Shown here: piece by piece, positions 8,366 through 16,705 of the stretch
Numbering within the stretch: position 1 is the first letter of the stretch
Layout of the letters: every line of letters begins with the position of its first letter
Assembly: GCF_039541955.1 (NCBI RefSeq)
Contig: NZ_BAABHF010000040.1
Location: 1 to 64,000 of the forward strand
Reading direction: 5' to 3'
Source: Actinoallomurus oryzae
GTDB lineage: Bacteria; Actinomycetota; Actinomycetes; Streptosporangiales; Streptosporangiaceae
Length of the DNA: 64,000 bases
Notes under the pieces: generated by a model
Database searches by the model: none
What the model saw: the letters and a program-made list of their open reading frames with translations, nothing else
What the model was told of the DNA's origin: nothing
Made by a program: the position numbers and the translations under genes

Positions 8366-9070
8366 ATGACACAGACCGCCCTACCGGCGCGGACGGAGGC
8401 CCGCGGCACTCTGCTCGACGTCGTTCCGGCCACGCAGCGTGCCGAGCTGCTCCAGCTCGGCACGCTGCGGCACTACGAAGCCGGCAGCGTCCTGCTGCGC
8501 GAAGGCGAGCGATCGACGCACGTCCTGCTCTTCCTCAGCGCGGTGGCCAAGGTCACCGCGAGCCTGGAGAACGGCCGCATGGCCCTTCTCGGCATCCGGG
8601 TCACCGGCGACATCGTGGGCGAGATGGCGGCGATCGACGGCGGGCCGCGCTCGGCCACCGTCACGCTCTGCGGGGCGGGAGTCCTGCGGGTCATCGGCCG
8701 CGGCGAGTTCGTGGAGTTCCTGCGCTCCTGCCCGGACGCCCACATCGCGGTGTCGGGCATGATCAGCCGGAGGCTCCGCTGGGCGAACCGCCGGCGGGTG
8801 GACTTCAACGGCTACTCCAGCCGGATCCGGCTCGCCCGCGTCCTCGTCGAGCTGGCCGAGGCCTACGGGCACAGCGCTCTGGACGGCATCACCTTCGACG
8901 TCGGCCTGACCCAGGAGGAGCTGGGCGCCTTCGTCGGCGCGGACACCGACACCATCGGCAAGGAGGTGCGCAAGCTGCGGTCGCAGGAGGTCATCCGCAC
9001 GGGCTACGGGAGCATCATGATCTGCGACCTGACCGCGCTGAAGAACATCGCCCGCATGCCGGACCAGTGA
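8366..9070 (+). CDS. Crp/Fnr-family transcription regulator
   Basis: 234 residues from the ATG at 8366, behind GGAGGAGACG. An N-terminal cyclic-nucleotide-binding fold covers about residues 10-125, with a phosphate-cassette-like stretch GEMAAIDGGPRSATVT. A C-terminal winged helix follows (LTQEELGAFVGADTDTIGKE near residue 180). The Arg-Ser-Ala-Thr of the cassette suggests cAMP or cGMP could bind. It is followed after only six bases by a cyclase-like gene, so ligand maker and sensor may be co-made. A Crp-type palindrome lies upstream. Confidence 0.9.
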   Translation: MTQTALPARTEARGTLLDVVPATQRAELLQLGTLRHYEAGSVLLREGERSTHVLLFLSAVAKVTASLENGRMALLGIRVTGDIVGEMAAIDGGPRSATVTLCGAGVLRVIGRGEFVEFLRSCPDAHIAVSGMISRRLRWANRRRVDFNGYSSRIRLARVLVELAEAYGHSALDGITFDVGLTQEELGAFVGADTDTIGKEVRKLRSQEVIRTGYGSIMICDLTALKNIARMPDQ

Positions 9071-9076
9071 GCGAAG

Positions 9077-9745
9077 ATGATCAGCGATACCCGCCTGGTC
9101 TACCGCCTCCTGGTCGCGGTGGACGTCGAGAGGTACAGCACGCGCAGCGCCATGGAGCAGTTGCGCGCCCAGACGGACCTGCGGCACGTGCTGGACGCCG
9201 CCGCGTCGCGCGCGGGGCTCGACCGGGGGCTGTGGCACAAGCAGGTCCGGGGCGACGGTGAGCTCGCCGTGCTGCCGCCCGAGGTCGACGTGCCCGGAGC
9301 GGTCGGCGCGTTCGTCCAGGGGCTGGAGACGGCCCTGTCGGACCTGAACGACGCGCGCGTCGGGCAGGCGTCTCTGCGGCTGCGTCTCGCCCTGCACCAC
9401 GGCACGCTCGCCCCGGGGCCGTTCGGCCCGATCGGCGACGCTCCGATCGTGGTCAGCCGGCTTCTCGACGCCGGGCCGGTACGCGAGGTGCTCGCCGGCC
9501 GGCGGCACGGCGACCTGGGTCTGGTGGTCTCCGACACGCTTTTCCAGGATGTCGTGCGAACGGGGTTCTGCTCGCTCGCCCCGGACGACTTCTCGCCGAT
9601 GAGGATCACCGTGAAGGGCATGTCCTACCGGGGGTACGTCCGCCGGCCGAGAGTGGTGGCCGCCGACGCAACGGTGGTCGCCCTCTCCCCACGGCGGATC
9701 GAGGCTCAGCACCACCTCGAGGTGAAGACCAGAAGCGAGGACTGA
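9077..9745 (+). CDS. class III nucleotidyl cyclase-like protein
   Basis: 222 residues. It aligns by eye with a single class III cyclase homology domain: beta1 with D16 (LLVAVDVERYS), the hairpin with D60 (VRGDGELAVLP), and a segment ALHHGTL...GDAPIVVSRLLD like the helix-4 region of these enzymes. Both metal-binding aspartates are present, but the substrate Lys/Asp and the transition-state Asn/Arg pair are not obvious, so it may be a sensor or a divergent cyclase. No transmembrane or signalling domain is attached. Same operon as the Crp-like gene, and it ends inside a strong terminator hairpin. Confidence 0.75.
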   Translation: MISDTRLVYRLLVAVDVERYSTRSAMEQLRAQTDLRHVLDAAASRAGLDRGLWHKQVRGDGELAVLPPEVDVPGAVGAFVQGLETALSDLNDARVGQASLRLRLALHHGTLAPGPFGPIGDAPIVVSRLLDAGPVREVLAGRRHGDLGLVVSDTLFQDVVRTGFCSLAPDDFSPMRITVKGMSYRGYVRRPRVVAADATVVALSPRRIEAQHHLEVKTRSED

Positions 9746-9790
9746 CCGGCGTCCGGTGGTCCGCTGCGCTCCGTACCGGACGCCGGTCAG
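9742..9790. terminator. bidirectional terminator hairpin, 16-bp perfect stem
   Basis: CTGACCGGCGTCCGGT at 9742-9757 is repeated inverted without mismatch at 9775-9790, with a 17-base loop. The left arm holds the TGA of the cyclase-like gene and the right arm the TGA of the convergent amidohydrolase gene. Confidence 0.85.
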
Positions 9791-10638
9791 TCGAGGTGGT
9801 AGACGCGCAGGGCGTTGCCGCCCAGGGCCAGTGCGGCGGTCTCCTCGTCCGGGCACAGCTTGGCGACCGCACGGGCGTTCGACGCGATCCCCGGGACTCC
9901 GGGCCAGTCGGTGCCGAAGATGAAGCGGCGGCTCAGCCGGGCGAAGTCGTGCCGCGCGTAGTACTCGGGCAGGCGCCTCGGGGGCAGGCCCGACAGTTCG
10001 ATCCACACGGTCTCGCGGGACAGGGCCAGGAAGGCCGCCGCGTCGTACCACCAGCCGCGCCCGCCGTGGGCGAGGACGAGGTTCATCGTCGGGAAGTCCC
10101 GCAGCACCTCGTCGAGCAGCACCGGGTCGGCGTAGGAGTTCATCGACCCGGGGAAGCTGCTCGTGCCGCAGTGGACGACGACCGGCACGCCGCGGTCGCG
10201 GCACACCTCGTACGCCGGGTACAGCGCGCGCTCGTTGGCCGGGAAGCCGCCGTGCACCGGGTGCAGCTTCAGCGCGACGGCGCCGAGGCCGAGCTGACGC
10301 TCGACCTCCTCCGCGACCGGGAAGTGCAGGTGGGGGTTGAGGTTGGCGACCGGTCGCATGCGCGCCGGGTCGTGGGCGGCGAGCGGCAGCAGGTCCTCGA
10401 TGGGCTGGATCCCGGTCGCCTTCGGGCTGTACTCGCTGAACATGAGCACGACGTCGACGCCCTCGGCGTCCAGCAGCTCACCGAACCGCGCGGGCACCAC
10501 GGCGCCCTCCTCGTCGTACACCCGGCCCAGCACCTCGGCGTCGCCGAAGTCGGCCGCCCAGTCGTGCCAGGCGCGTTTCAGCGTCGGCAGCCGCGCCGGA
10601 TGTGTGTGGGCATCGACGAGAACATGACCATCGAGCAC
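9787..10638 (-). CDS. amidohydrolase-2 family metal-dependent hydrolase
   Basis: 283 residues. TIM-barrel amidohydrolase features in order: VDAHTHPAR (residues 8-16), ALKLHPVHGGFP, VVVHCGTSSFPGS, LVLAHGGRGWW and GTDWPG near the C-terminus. These match the amidohydrolase-2 family, which includes aromatic-acid decarboxylases and lactone hydrolases. Substrate is not predictable. It is divergent from a PaaX-type regulator (65 bases between), which hints at a role in aromatic or acyl-CoA catabolism. Confidence 0.85.
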   Translation of the reverse strand: MLDGHVLVDAHTHPARLPTLKRAWHDWAADFGDAEVLGRVYDEEGAVVPARFGELLDAEGVDVVLMFSEYSPKATGIQPIEDLLPLAAHDPARMRPVANLNPHLHFPVAEEVERQLGLGAVALKLHPVHGGFPANERALYPAYEVCRDRGVPVVVHCGTSSFPGSMNSYADPVLLDEVLRDFPTMNLVLAHGGRGWWYDAAAFLALSRETVWIELSGLPPRRLPEYYARHDFARLSRRFIFGTDWPGVPGIASNARAVAKLCPDEETAALALGGNALRVYHLD

Positions 10639-10703
10639 GAAGCCGTCCGTTCGTTGACAGCGAGTTTTTACTTAGGGGCCATGATGCATGACGCCTCTGT
10701 AGA

Positions 10704-11552
10704 GTGACACGGGTGACCGCCACCCGCCCCACGCTGACCCGGCGCCATGCGGTGGGCGAGACGAGCGCGCGTTCCCTGCTGCTGACGGTCCTCGGTGAGT
10801 TCGTCCTGCCGCGGGAGGCGCCGGTCTGGACCGCCACGATCGTCGAGATGCTCGACAGTCTCGGGGTGGAGGAGAAGTCGGCGCGCCAGGCCCTCGCGCG
10901 CACGGCGGGCGACGGATGGCTGTCCTCCGAGCGCGTGGGGCGCAGCGTGCGCTGGTTCCTGACGCCGTCCGGCCGGCGGCTGCTCAGCGAGGGCGCCGAG
11001 CGCATCTACGCCTTCGGCACCCCGCCTCCCGCCTGGGACGGCGTCTGGCTGATCCTCTACGTCTCGGTTCCCGAGTCCAAGCGCCGGCTCCGGCACCGGC
11101 TCCGTACGAAGCTGACCTGGGCGGGCTTCGGCTCGCCGGGCCCGGGCATGTGGATCTCTCCGATGCCGGCGCGCGAGCCGGAGGTGCTGTCGGTCGTGAA
11201 GGGGCTCGGCCTCGACCAGGGCGCCATGTCGTTCACCGCCCGGTTCGCCGCGGTCGGCAGCGAACACGAGATGGTGCGGCGGGCGTGGGACCTCGACGCC
11301 GTCGCCGCGCAGTACGCCGCCTTCGTCGAGACGTTCGGCGGTCTGGAGCCCGCCTCGGCGCACGACACGATGCTCGCCCAGACGCGCCTCGTGCACGCGT
11401 GGCGGCGGTTCCCGTTCCTCGATCCCCGGCTGCCGGCCGCGTTGCTGCCCGAGGGCTGGATCGGCGACCAGGCGCGCCGGCTGTTCGCCGACCGGCACAC
11501 CGAATGGTCCGAGGTCGCGCAGAACCGCTGGTGCGAGCTGACCGGCCGGTAG
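10704..11552 (+). CDS. PaaX-family transcription regulator
   Basis: 282 residues. An N-terminal winged helix (residues 15-85: TSARSLLLTVLGEFVLP, then SARQALARTAGDGWL), a central domain with WDGVWLILYVSVPESKRRLRHR, and a C-terminal helical domain are those of PaaX, the phenylacetyl-CoA-responsive repressor family. Starts are GTG at 10704 or GTG at 10713, both with little ribosome site, so a leaderless message is possible. A TTGACA lies at about 10657. It probably controls the divergent amidohydrolase gene. Confidence 0.88.
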   Translation: MTRVTATRPTLTRRHAVGETSARSLLLTVLGEFVLPREAPVWTATIVEMLDSLGVEEKSARQALARTAGDGWLSSERVGRSVRWFLTPSGRRLLSEGAERIYAFGTPPPAWDGVWLILYVSVPESKRRLRHRLRTKLTWAGFGSPGPGMWISPMPAREPEVLSVVKGLGLDQGAMSFTARFAAVGSEHEMVRRAWDLDAVAAQYAAFVETFGGLEPASAHDTMLAQTRLVHAWRRFPFLDPRLPAALLPEGWIGDQARRLFADRHTEWSEVAQNRWCELTGR

Positions 11553-11655
11553 CGCCCGCGAGGGCCACGGGCCGAGCCGATCACTCGCGATCCCCGCAGC
11601 GGCTTTCCTGGGAAAACGCCGTGCCAACGACGCGGCGAGCTGACGGCCCGGTGCG

Positions 11656-12876
11656 CTAACACCGGATCACGAGCCGTGCGGGGTCGTCCAGGACCCGTTC
11701 CACCACCAGGGACGCCGCGCCCAGGGCGGCGGCGTCGCCGCCGAGGCGCGACACCGTGATCCGCGGCGGCGAACGCCGGACGAGGCCCGCCCCGCCGGCC
11801 AGCGCCGCCTCCGTCGCGGGGCGCGCCCACGGGGCGAGGCCGGAGAAGATGCCGCCGAGCACGATCGTGTCCGGGTCGAGCAGGTTCACCGCCGTGGCCA
11901 GGGCCTGTCCGAGCGCCTCTCCCGCCCGGCGTACGGCGGCCAGCGCCCGCTCGTCGCCGCGCTCCAGCCGGGCGACCAGCGCCGACAGCGGGCCGTCCGG
12001 GCTCGCCGAAGACGTCGCGGTGGCCGCGGTCATGCCCGCTCCGCGCAGGATCGCCTCCTGCCCGGCGACCTGTTCGAGGCAGCCGCGCCCGCCGCAGGCG
12101 CAGGGCGGTCCGCCCGGGTCGACCACGACGTGGCCGAGCTCGCCGGCGAAGCCGTGCGCGCCGCGGAACACCCGGCCGTCCACGACGATGCCCGCGCCGA
12201 TGCCGATCTCGCCCGACACGTGCACGTACGAGCCCAGCGCCGGGCCGTCGCCGAACCACAGCTCGCCGAGCGCGGCGAGGTTCGCCTCGTTGTCGTAGTC
12301 GGCGGGCAGCGGGAGCGGGGGCAGACCGGCGTCCAGCAGCTCGCCGGCCGCCACGTCGTCCCAGCCGAGGTTGGGTGCGCTGCGCACCAGCCCGCCGCCC
12401 TGGTCGAGCGTGCCGGGCAGCGCCACGACCGCGCCCGCCACCGACAGCCCCTGGTCGCCCGCGGCGGAGATCGCGCGGGCGGCGAGGCCGGTCAGCGCGG
12501 CGATGACGCGCTCGGGGGCGCGGTCGCGGTTGTCGGCGGCGACGATGTGGCGGTGCCGGATCCGGCGTCCGAGGTCGAGCACGCACGCGGCCAGGTAGTC
12601 GACGTTGATCTCCAGTCCGAGGCCCGCGACGCGGTCGCCGTTGACCGATACCGCGGTCGCCGGACGGCCGCGCTCGCCGTCGCGTACGGGCCCGTCCTCG
12701 CGCACCAGCCCGGCCCCGGCCAGCGACGCGACGAGGCTGGACACGGTCGTCTTGGTGAAGCCGGTCGCCTCGGCGAGGCGGGCACGGCTGACCGGCTGGC
12801 GGCGGGCGATCTCACCGAGCACCACGGCCAGGTTGCGTTCGCGCATGGTGCCGTGGCGCAGGGGCGCTTGGCGCAT
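11656..12876 (-). CDS. ROK-family repressor (XylR type)
   Basis: 406 residues from the ATG at 12876 (a TTG six bases upstream is the alternative). An N-terminal winged helix (VSRARLAEATGFTKTTVSSL, residues 29-48) is followed by a ROK sugar-kinase-like fold. The zinc motif CACGGRGCLEQ is intact and the GELGHVVVDPGG motif precedes it. Members next to xylA act as xylose-responsive repressors. It is divergent from xylAB with 93 bases between, containing a promoter and an inverted repeat. Confidence 0.92.
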   Translation of the reverse strand: MRQAPLRHGTMRERNLAVVLGEIARRQPVSRARLAEATGFTKTTVSSLVASLAGAGLVREDGPVRDGERGRPATAVSVNGDRVAGLGLEINVDYLAACVLDLGRRIRHRHIVAADNRDRAPERVIAALTGLAARAISAAGDQGLSVAGAVVALPGTLDQGGGLVRSAPNLGWDDVAAGELLDAGLPPLPLPADYDNEANLAALGELWFGDGPALGSYVHVSGEIGIGAGIVVDGRVFRGAHGFAGELGHVVVDPGGPPCACGGRGCLEQVAGQEAILRGAGMTAATATSSASPDGPLSALVARLERGDERALAAVRRAGEALGQALATAVNLLDPDTIVLGGIFSGLAPWARPATEAALAGGAGLVRRSPPRITVSRLGGDAAALGAASLVVERVLDDPARLVIRC

Positions 12877-12883
12877 CGTCAAA

Positions 12884-12941
12884 GACTAATCCCGTTCGCC
12901 CAGGCATGTTGACACTTCGGGCCTGCGCGCTTTAATTAGTC
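12884..12941. promoter_or_regulatory. inverted repeat, likely ROK operator in the xyl divergent region
   Basis: GACTAAT (12884-12890) and ATTAGTC (12935-12941) are exact inverse complements 44 bases apart. One lies beside the repressor start and the other covers the xylA -10 region. A further GAATTAA at 12954-12960 repeats the A/T motif beside the xylA ribosome site. Confidence 0.5.
12909..12936 (+). promoter_or_regulatory. xylA promoter
   Basis: TTGACA (12909-12914) is followed after 16 bases by TTTAAT (12931-12936), close to the vegetative consensus. The right operator half-site overlaps the -10 element. The distance to the xylA start is 33 bases. Confidence 0.6.
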
Positions 12942-12969
12942 CAGGTCGCGTACGAATTAAGGAGCCAGC

Positions 12970-14121
12970 ATGTCGAGTACGTTCCAGCCCACGCGCGAGG
13001 ACCGGTTCACCTTCGGTCTCTGGACCGTCGGCTGGCCGGCGCGCGACCCGTTCGGCGACGCCACGCGGCCGCCGCTCGACCCGGTGGAGACCGTGCACCG
13101 GCTGGCCGAGCTCGGCGCGTACGGCGTGACCTTCCACGACGACGACCTCCTCGCCGTCGAGCCGGACCGCGACCGGGCGATCGCCTCCTTCCGCAAGGCC
13201 CTCGACGAGACCGGCCTGGTCGTGCCGATGGCGACCACCAACCTGTTCACCCACCCGGTGTTCAAGGACGGCGCGTTCACCTCCAACGACCGCGACATCC
13301 GGCGCTACGCGATCCGCAAGGTGATGCGCAACCTCGACCTGGCCGCCGAGCTGGGCGCGAAGACCTATGTGTTCTGGGGCGGCCGTGAGGGTGCCGAGTC
13401 CGAGGCCGCCAAGGACGTACGGGCCGCGCTCGACCGGTTCCGCGAGGCGATCGACACGCTGGCCTCCTACTCCACCGAGCGCGGCTACGGCATCCGGTTC
13501 GCGCTGGAGCCCAAGCCGAACGAGCCGCGCGGCGACATCCTGCTGCCCACGGTCGGCCACGCGCTGGCGTTCATCGGCTCGCTGGAGCACGCCGACATGG
13601 TCGGCCTCAACCCCGAGGTCGGGCACGAGCAGATGGCCGGGCTCAACTTCGTGCACGCCATCGGCCAGGCGCTGTGGCACGGCAAGCTCTTCCACATCGA
13701 CCTCAACGGCCAGCACGGCAACAAGTACGACCAGGACCTGGTCTTCGGGCACGGCGACCTGAAGAACGCCTTCTTCCTCGTCGACCTGCTGGAGAACGGC
13801 GGGTACGACGGGCCGCGCCACTTCGACTACAAGCCGACCCGCACCGAGGACATCTCGGGCGTGTGGGCGAGCGCGGAGGCGAACATGCGCACGTACCTCA
13901 TCCTCAAGGAGCGGGCCCGCGCCTTCCGCGCCGACCCGGAGGTCCAGGAGGCGCTCGCGGCCTCGCGCGTGGACCAGCTGTCCGTGCCCACGCTCGAGCC
14001 CGGTGAGACGTTCGACTCCCTCGCGGCCGACGACTTCGACCTGGACGCCGCGGCGGCGCGCGGCTACCACTACGAGCGCCTCGACCAGCTCGCCGTCGAG
14101 CACATCCTCGGCGCCCGATGA
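12970..14121 (+). CDS. xylA: xylose isomerase
   Basis: 383 residues, the length of actinobacterial class I enzymes. It converts D-xylose to D-xylulose. Catalytic and metal residues are visible: VTFHDDD (H56, D59), FALEPKPNEPRGD (E180, K182), MVGLNPEVGHEQM and GQHGNKYDQDL. It begins TFGLWTVGW after residue 13, as expected. The ATG at 12970 follows AAGGAG. Its last codon overlaps the xylB start. Confidence 0.97.
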   Translation: MSSTFQPTREDRFTFGLWTVGWPARDPFGDATRPPLDPVETVHRLAELGAYGVTFHDDDLLAVEPDRDRAIASFRKALDETGLVVPMATTNLFTHPVFKDGAFTSNDRDIRRYAIRKVMRNLDLAAELGAKTYVFWGGREGAESEAAKDVRAALDRFREAIDTLASYSTERGYGIRFALEPKPNEPRGDILLPTVGHALAFIGSLEHADMVGLNPEVGHEQMAGLNFVHAIGQALWHGKLFHIDLNGQHGNKYDQDLVFGHGDLKNAFFLVDLLENGGYDGPRHFDYKPTRTEDISGVWASAEANMRTYLILKERARAFRADPEVQEALAASRVDQLSVPTLEPGETFDSLAADDFDLDAAAARGYHYERLDQLAVEHILGAR

Positions 14122-15503
14122 CTCTGGTCGCGGGTGTCGACTCCTCCACCCAGTCGTGCAAGGTGGTCGTCGCCGATGCTGAGACCGGTGAGATCGCACG
14201 GGTCGGCCAGGCCCCGCACCCGGACGGCACCGAGGTCGACCCGGCCGCGTGGCAAGCGGCGCTGGAGAAGGCGATCGCCGCGGCGGGAGGACTCGACGAC
14301 GTCGCCGCCCTCGGCATCGGCGGGCAGCAGCACGGCATGGTCTGTCTCTCCGCCGACGGTGAGGTCGTACGGCCCGCGCTGCTGTGGAACGACACGCGCT
14401 CGGCGGGCGCCGCCGACGAACTCGTCGCCGAGCTGGGCGGGCCCGGCGCGTGGGCCGAGGCGGTCGGCAGCGTGCCGGTCGCGTCGTTCACCGTGACCAA
14501 GCTGCGCTGGCTGGCCCGGCACGAGCCGGAGGCCGCCGCCCGGACCGCCTCGGTCTGCCTGCCCCACGACTACCTGACTTGGAAGCTGACCGGGGAGCTC
14601 ACGACCGACCGCGGCGACGCCTCCGGCACCGGCTACTGGTCGCCCGCGGACGGCGAGTACCGGCCCGACCTCCTGGAGCTCGCCCTGGGCCGCGTTCCCG
14701 CCGTTCCGCGGCTGCTCGCCCCGGCCGAGCCCGCGGGGCGTACGGCGTCGGGCGTGCTCGTGTCGGCCGGCACCGGCGACAACATGGCCGCGGCGCTCGG
14801 ACTCGGCATCCGGCCGGGCGACGTGGTCGTGTCGCTGGGCACGTCGGGTACGGTCTTCGCCGTCGCGGAGTCCTCCTGCGCCGACCCCTCGGGAGAGGTG
14901 GCCGGCTTCGCGGACGCGACCGGCCGTTTCCTGCCCCTGGTGTGCACGCTCAACGCCGCCCGCGTGCTGGACGCCGCCGCGCGGCTGCTGGGGGTCGGCC
15001 ACGAGGAGCTGTCCCGGCTGGCCCTGTCCGCCCCGCCCGGCGCGGACGGCCTCGCGCTGGTCCCCTACCTGGAGGGCGAACGCACGCCGAACCGGCCCGA
15101 CGCGACCGGCGCGGTACACGGGCTGCGCCTGGACAACGCGACACCGGCCCACCTGGCACGGGCCGCGGTCGAGGGCATGCTCTGCGGATTGGCCGACGGG
15201 CTGGAGTCCCTGCTCCGCCAGGGCGTGCGAGCCGACCGGGTACTCCTCATCGGCGGCGCGGCCCGTTCGGACGCGGTACGGCGCATCGCGCCGACGGTGT
15301 TCGGCCGGCCGGTGCTGGTGCCGCCGGCCGGTGAGTACGTCGCGGAGGGCGCGGCGGTCCAGGCGGCCTGGTCCCTGTCGGAGACGTCCGAGCCGCCATG
15401 CTGGGAACGCCCGGGCCTGACCACGTACGAGGCCGACCCGTACCCCGCGCTCCGCGAGCGCTACGCCGAGGCCCGCGACCACGTACTGAACCGCTGGGTG
15501 TAG
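14118..15503 (+). CDS. xylB: xylulokinase
   Basis: 461 residues. FGGY-family kinase that phosphorylates D-xylulose. Visible: the N-terminal phosphate loop GVDSSTQSCKVVV, IGGQQHGMV, LLWNDTRS and the C-terminal VLLIGGAARSDAVRRI. The start overlaps the xylA stop (ATGA), so the two are translationally coupled. The pair gives the complete isomerase route into the pentose phosphate pathway. A xylose transporter is not adjacent. Confidence 0.96.
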   Translation: MTLVAGVDSSTQSCKVVVADAETGEIARVGQAPHPDGTEVDPAAWQAALEKAIAAAGGLDDVAALGIGGQQHGMVCLSADGEVVRPALLWNDTRSAGAADELVAELGGPGAWAEAVGSVPVASFTVTKLRWLARHEPEAAARTASVCLPHDYLTWKLTGELTTDRGDASGTGYWSPADGEYRPDLLELALGRVPAVPRLLAPAEPAGRTASGVLVSAGTGDNMAAALGLGIRPGDVVVSLGTSGTVFAVAESSCADPSGEVAGFADATGRFLPLVCTLNAARVLDAAARLLGVGHEELSRLALSAPPGADGLALVPYLEGERTPNRPDATGAVHGLRLDNATPAHLARAAVEGMLCGLADGLESLLRQGVRADRVLLIGGAARSDAVRRIAPTVFGRPVLVPPAGEYVAEGAAVQAAWSLSETSEPPCWERPGLTTYEADPYPALRERYAEARDHVLNRWV

Positions 15504-15573
15504 TGCCCGGGCAGGTTGGTTGAGGACCTGCGCAAGCGGGAGGCCCGTCCGTCGAGCGGTGCAGTAGGACGGC

Positions 15574-15594
15574 GGGACTTCGAGACAGGTCTTA
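15574..15594. repeat. 21-bp intergenic repeat, also at 60395-60415
   Basis: GGGACTTCGAGACAGGTCTTA here and the same motif with two changes at 60395-60415. Both lie just outside coding regions. It may be the end of a degenerate mobile element or a dispersed element of this genome. Confidence 0.5.
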
Positions 15595-16050
15595 GGAGTT
15601 CGTAAGGTGGGCGAGGACACGTGCGGTGATGTCGCCGAGGGTGGTGATCTCGTCCTCGGTGAGCAGGTCGATGAAATGGCGGCGCACCGACTCCACGTGG
15701 GCGGGCGCCGCCTCCTCGATCGTCCCCCACCCCTTCTCGGTCAGGACGACGAACGCGCCGCGACCGTCGTCGGGGCAGTCCTCCTTCACGACCAGGCCGC
15801 GCGCCTGCATGCGCGTGATGTGGTGCGATAGCCGGCTCCTGGACCACAGCATGCGCGCGGCGAGGTCGTTCAGCCGGGCGCGGTGGCCCTCCGCCTCGCC
15901 GAGGTTCGACAGCACGTCGTAGTCCGGCTCGGACAGGCCCGAGTCGTCCGCCAGGTCCCGCGCGATCCGCAGGTCCAGCAGACCCCGCATGCGCCGGTAA
16001 CCGATCCAGGCGCGGAACTCCCGGTCATTCAGCCAGCGCACGTCGTCCAC
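15592..16050 (-). CDS. MarR-family transcription regulator
   Basis: About 152 residues from a GTG at 16050, preceded by GGGTGG. The frame also offers GTG at 16059 and ATG at 16083, but the last lies inside an operator palindrome with no ribosome site. Winged-helix features: LNDLAARMLWSRSRLSHHITRMQARGL in the centre (in part LSHHITRMQARGLV) and the wing DDGRGAFVVLTEKG. It is divergent from an FMN reductase-exporter pair and probably represses it and itself through two TGACATGTCA sites. Confidence 0.88.
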   Translation of the reverse strand: MDDVRWLNDREFRAWIGYRRMRGLLDLRIARDLADDSGLSEPDYDVLSNLGEAEGHRARLNDLAARMLWSRSRLSHHITRMQARGLVVKEDCPDDGRGAFVVLTEKGWGTIEEAAPAHVESVRRHFIDLLTEDEITTLGDITARVLAHLTNS

Positions 16051-16072
16051 GCTGACCACCCTAGCAGGTCGT

Positions 16073-16114
16073 TGACATGTCATCTATCAGCCGCGTATTT
16101 TCGATGACATGTCA
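16073..16114. promoter_or_regulatory. twin MarR operators with divergent promoter
   Basis: The 10-bp palindrome TGACATGTCA occurs at 16073-16082 and 16105-16114, centres 32 bases (about three helix turns) apart. In each, a flanking base completes TTGACA: 16072-16077 on the plus strand and 16110-16115 on the minus strand. A plausible -10 (TATTTT, 16096-16101) lies 18 bases after the first. Repressor binding would cover both promoters. Confidence 0.75.
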
Positions 16115-16705
16115 ACCACAATGGTCTCGCCGCGCCCGGCACGGGTCGCGGTCCTCGGGGCGTCCCTGCGTAAGCAGTCGTTCAACGTGCGCCTGGCGGC
16201 GCTGGCCGCGCGTATGGCCGCGACCCACGGCGCCGAAGTGCGCACGGTCGGCTTCGGCGACCTCACGGTGCCGCCGCTCGACACCGACGCGCTGGAGACC
16301 GACGGCGTCCCCGAGGGCGCGCGCAGGTTCGGAGACCTGCTCACCGAGACGGACGGCTTCATCATCGCCGCCCCGGAGTACAACTACTCGGTCTCCGGCG
16401 TGCTGAAGAACCTCATCGACTGGACCTCGCGGATCCGCCCGTGGCCGTTCACCGGCCGAAACGGGCTCCTGCTCTCCGCCTCGACCGGAGCGGTCGGCGG
16501 TGTCCGCGGACTGTGGGCGTTGCGTGTGCCACTCGAAGGCCTCGGCGCGCACGTCTACCCGGACATGTTTCCCCTCGCGTACGCCGAGACCGCGCTGACC
16601 GCCGACGACGACCTGGCCGACTCCGCGCTGCGCGAGCGCCTCGACCGGCTCGTCGGCGCCTTCGTCGATCTGACCCGGACGCACGCTCTCCGGCGAAACG
16701 TGTGA
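16109..16705 (+). CDS. NADPH-dependent FMN reductase family protein
   Basis: 198 residues. Flavodoxin-like fold: VAVLGASLRKQSFNVRLA (FMN phosphate loop), GFIIAAPEYNYSVSGVLKNL (the PEYN FMN contact) and LLSASTGAVGGVRG. Members reduce quinones, chromate or azo compounds with NAD(P)H. The ATG at 16109 lies inside the second palindrome, and another ATG four codons on (16121) is possible. The next gene overlaps its stop (GTGA). The regulator-reductase-exporter set suggests a response to a quinone-like or toxic compound (inference). Confidence 0.88.
   Translation: MSTTMVSPRPARVAVLGASLRKQSFNVRLAALAARMAATHGAEVRTVGFGDLTVPPLDTDALETDGVPEGARRFGDLLTETDGFIIAAPEYNYSVSGVLKNLIDWTSRIRPWPFTGRNGLLLSASTGAVGGVRGLWALRVPLEGLGAHVYPDMFPLAYAETALTADDDLADSALRERLDRLVGAFVDLTRTHALRRNV

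Noticed and set aside
9077..9745. Calling the cyclase-like gene a proven adenylate cyclase
   Set aside because: Substrate-binding and transition-state residues are not clear by eye, so activity cannot be claimed.
12886..14199. Long antisense frame over xylA
   Set aside because: Shadow of a clearly identified gene with no recognisable motif of its own.
16081..16083. ATG at 16083 as start of the MarR gene
   Set aside because: It lies in the operator palindrome without a ribosome site; internal GTG codons are better placed.
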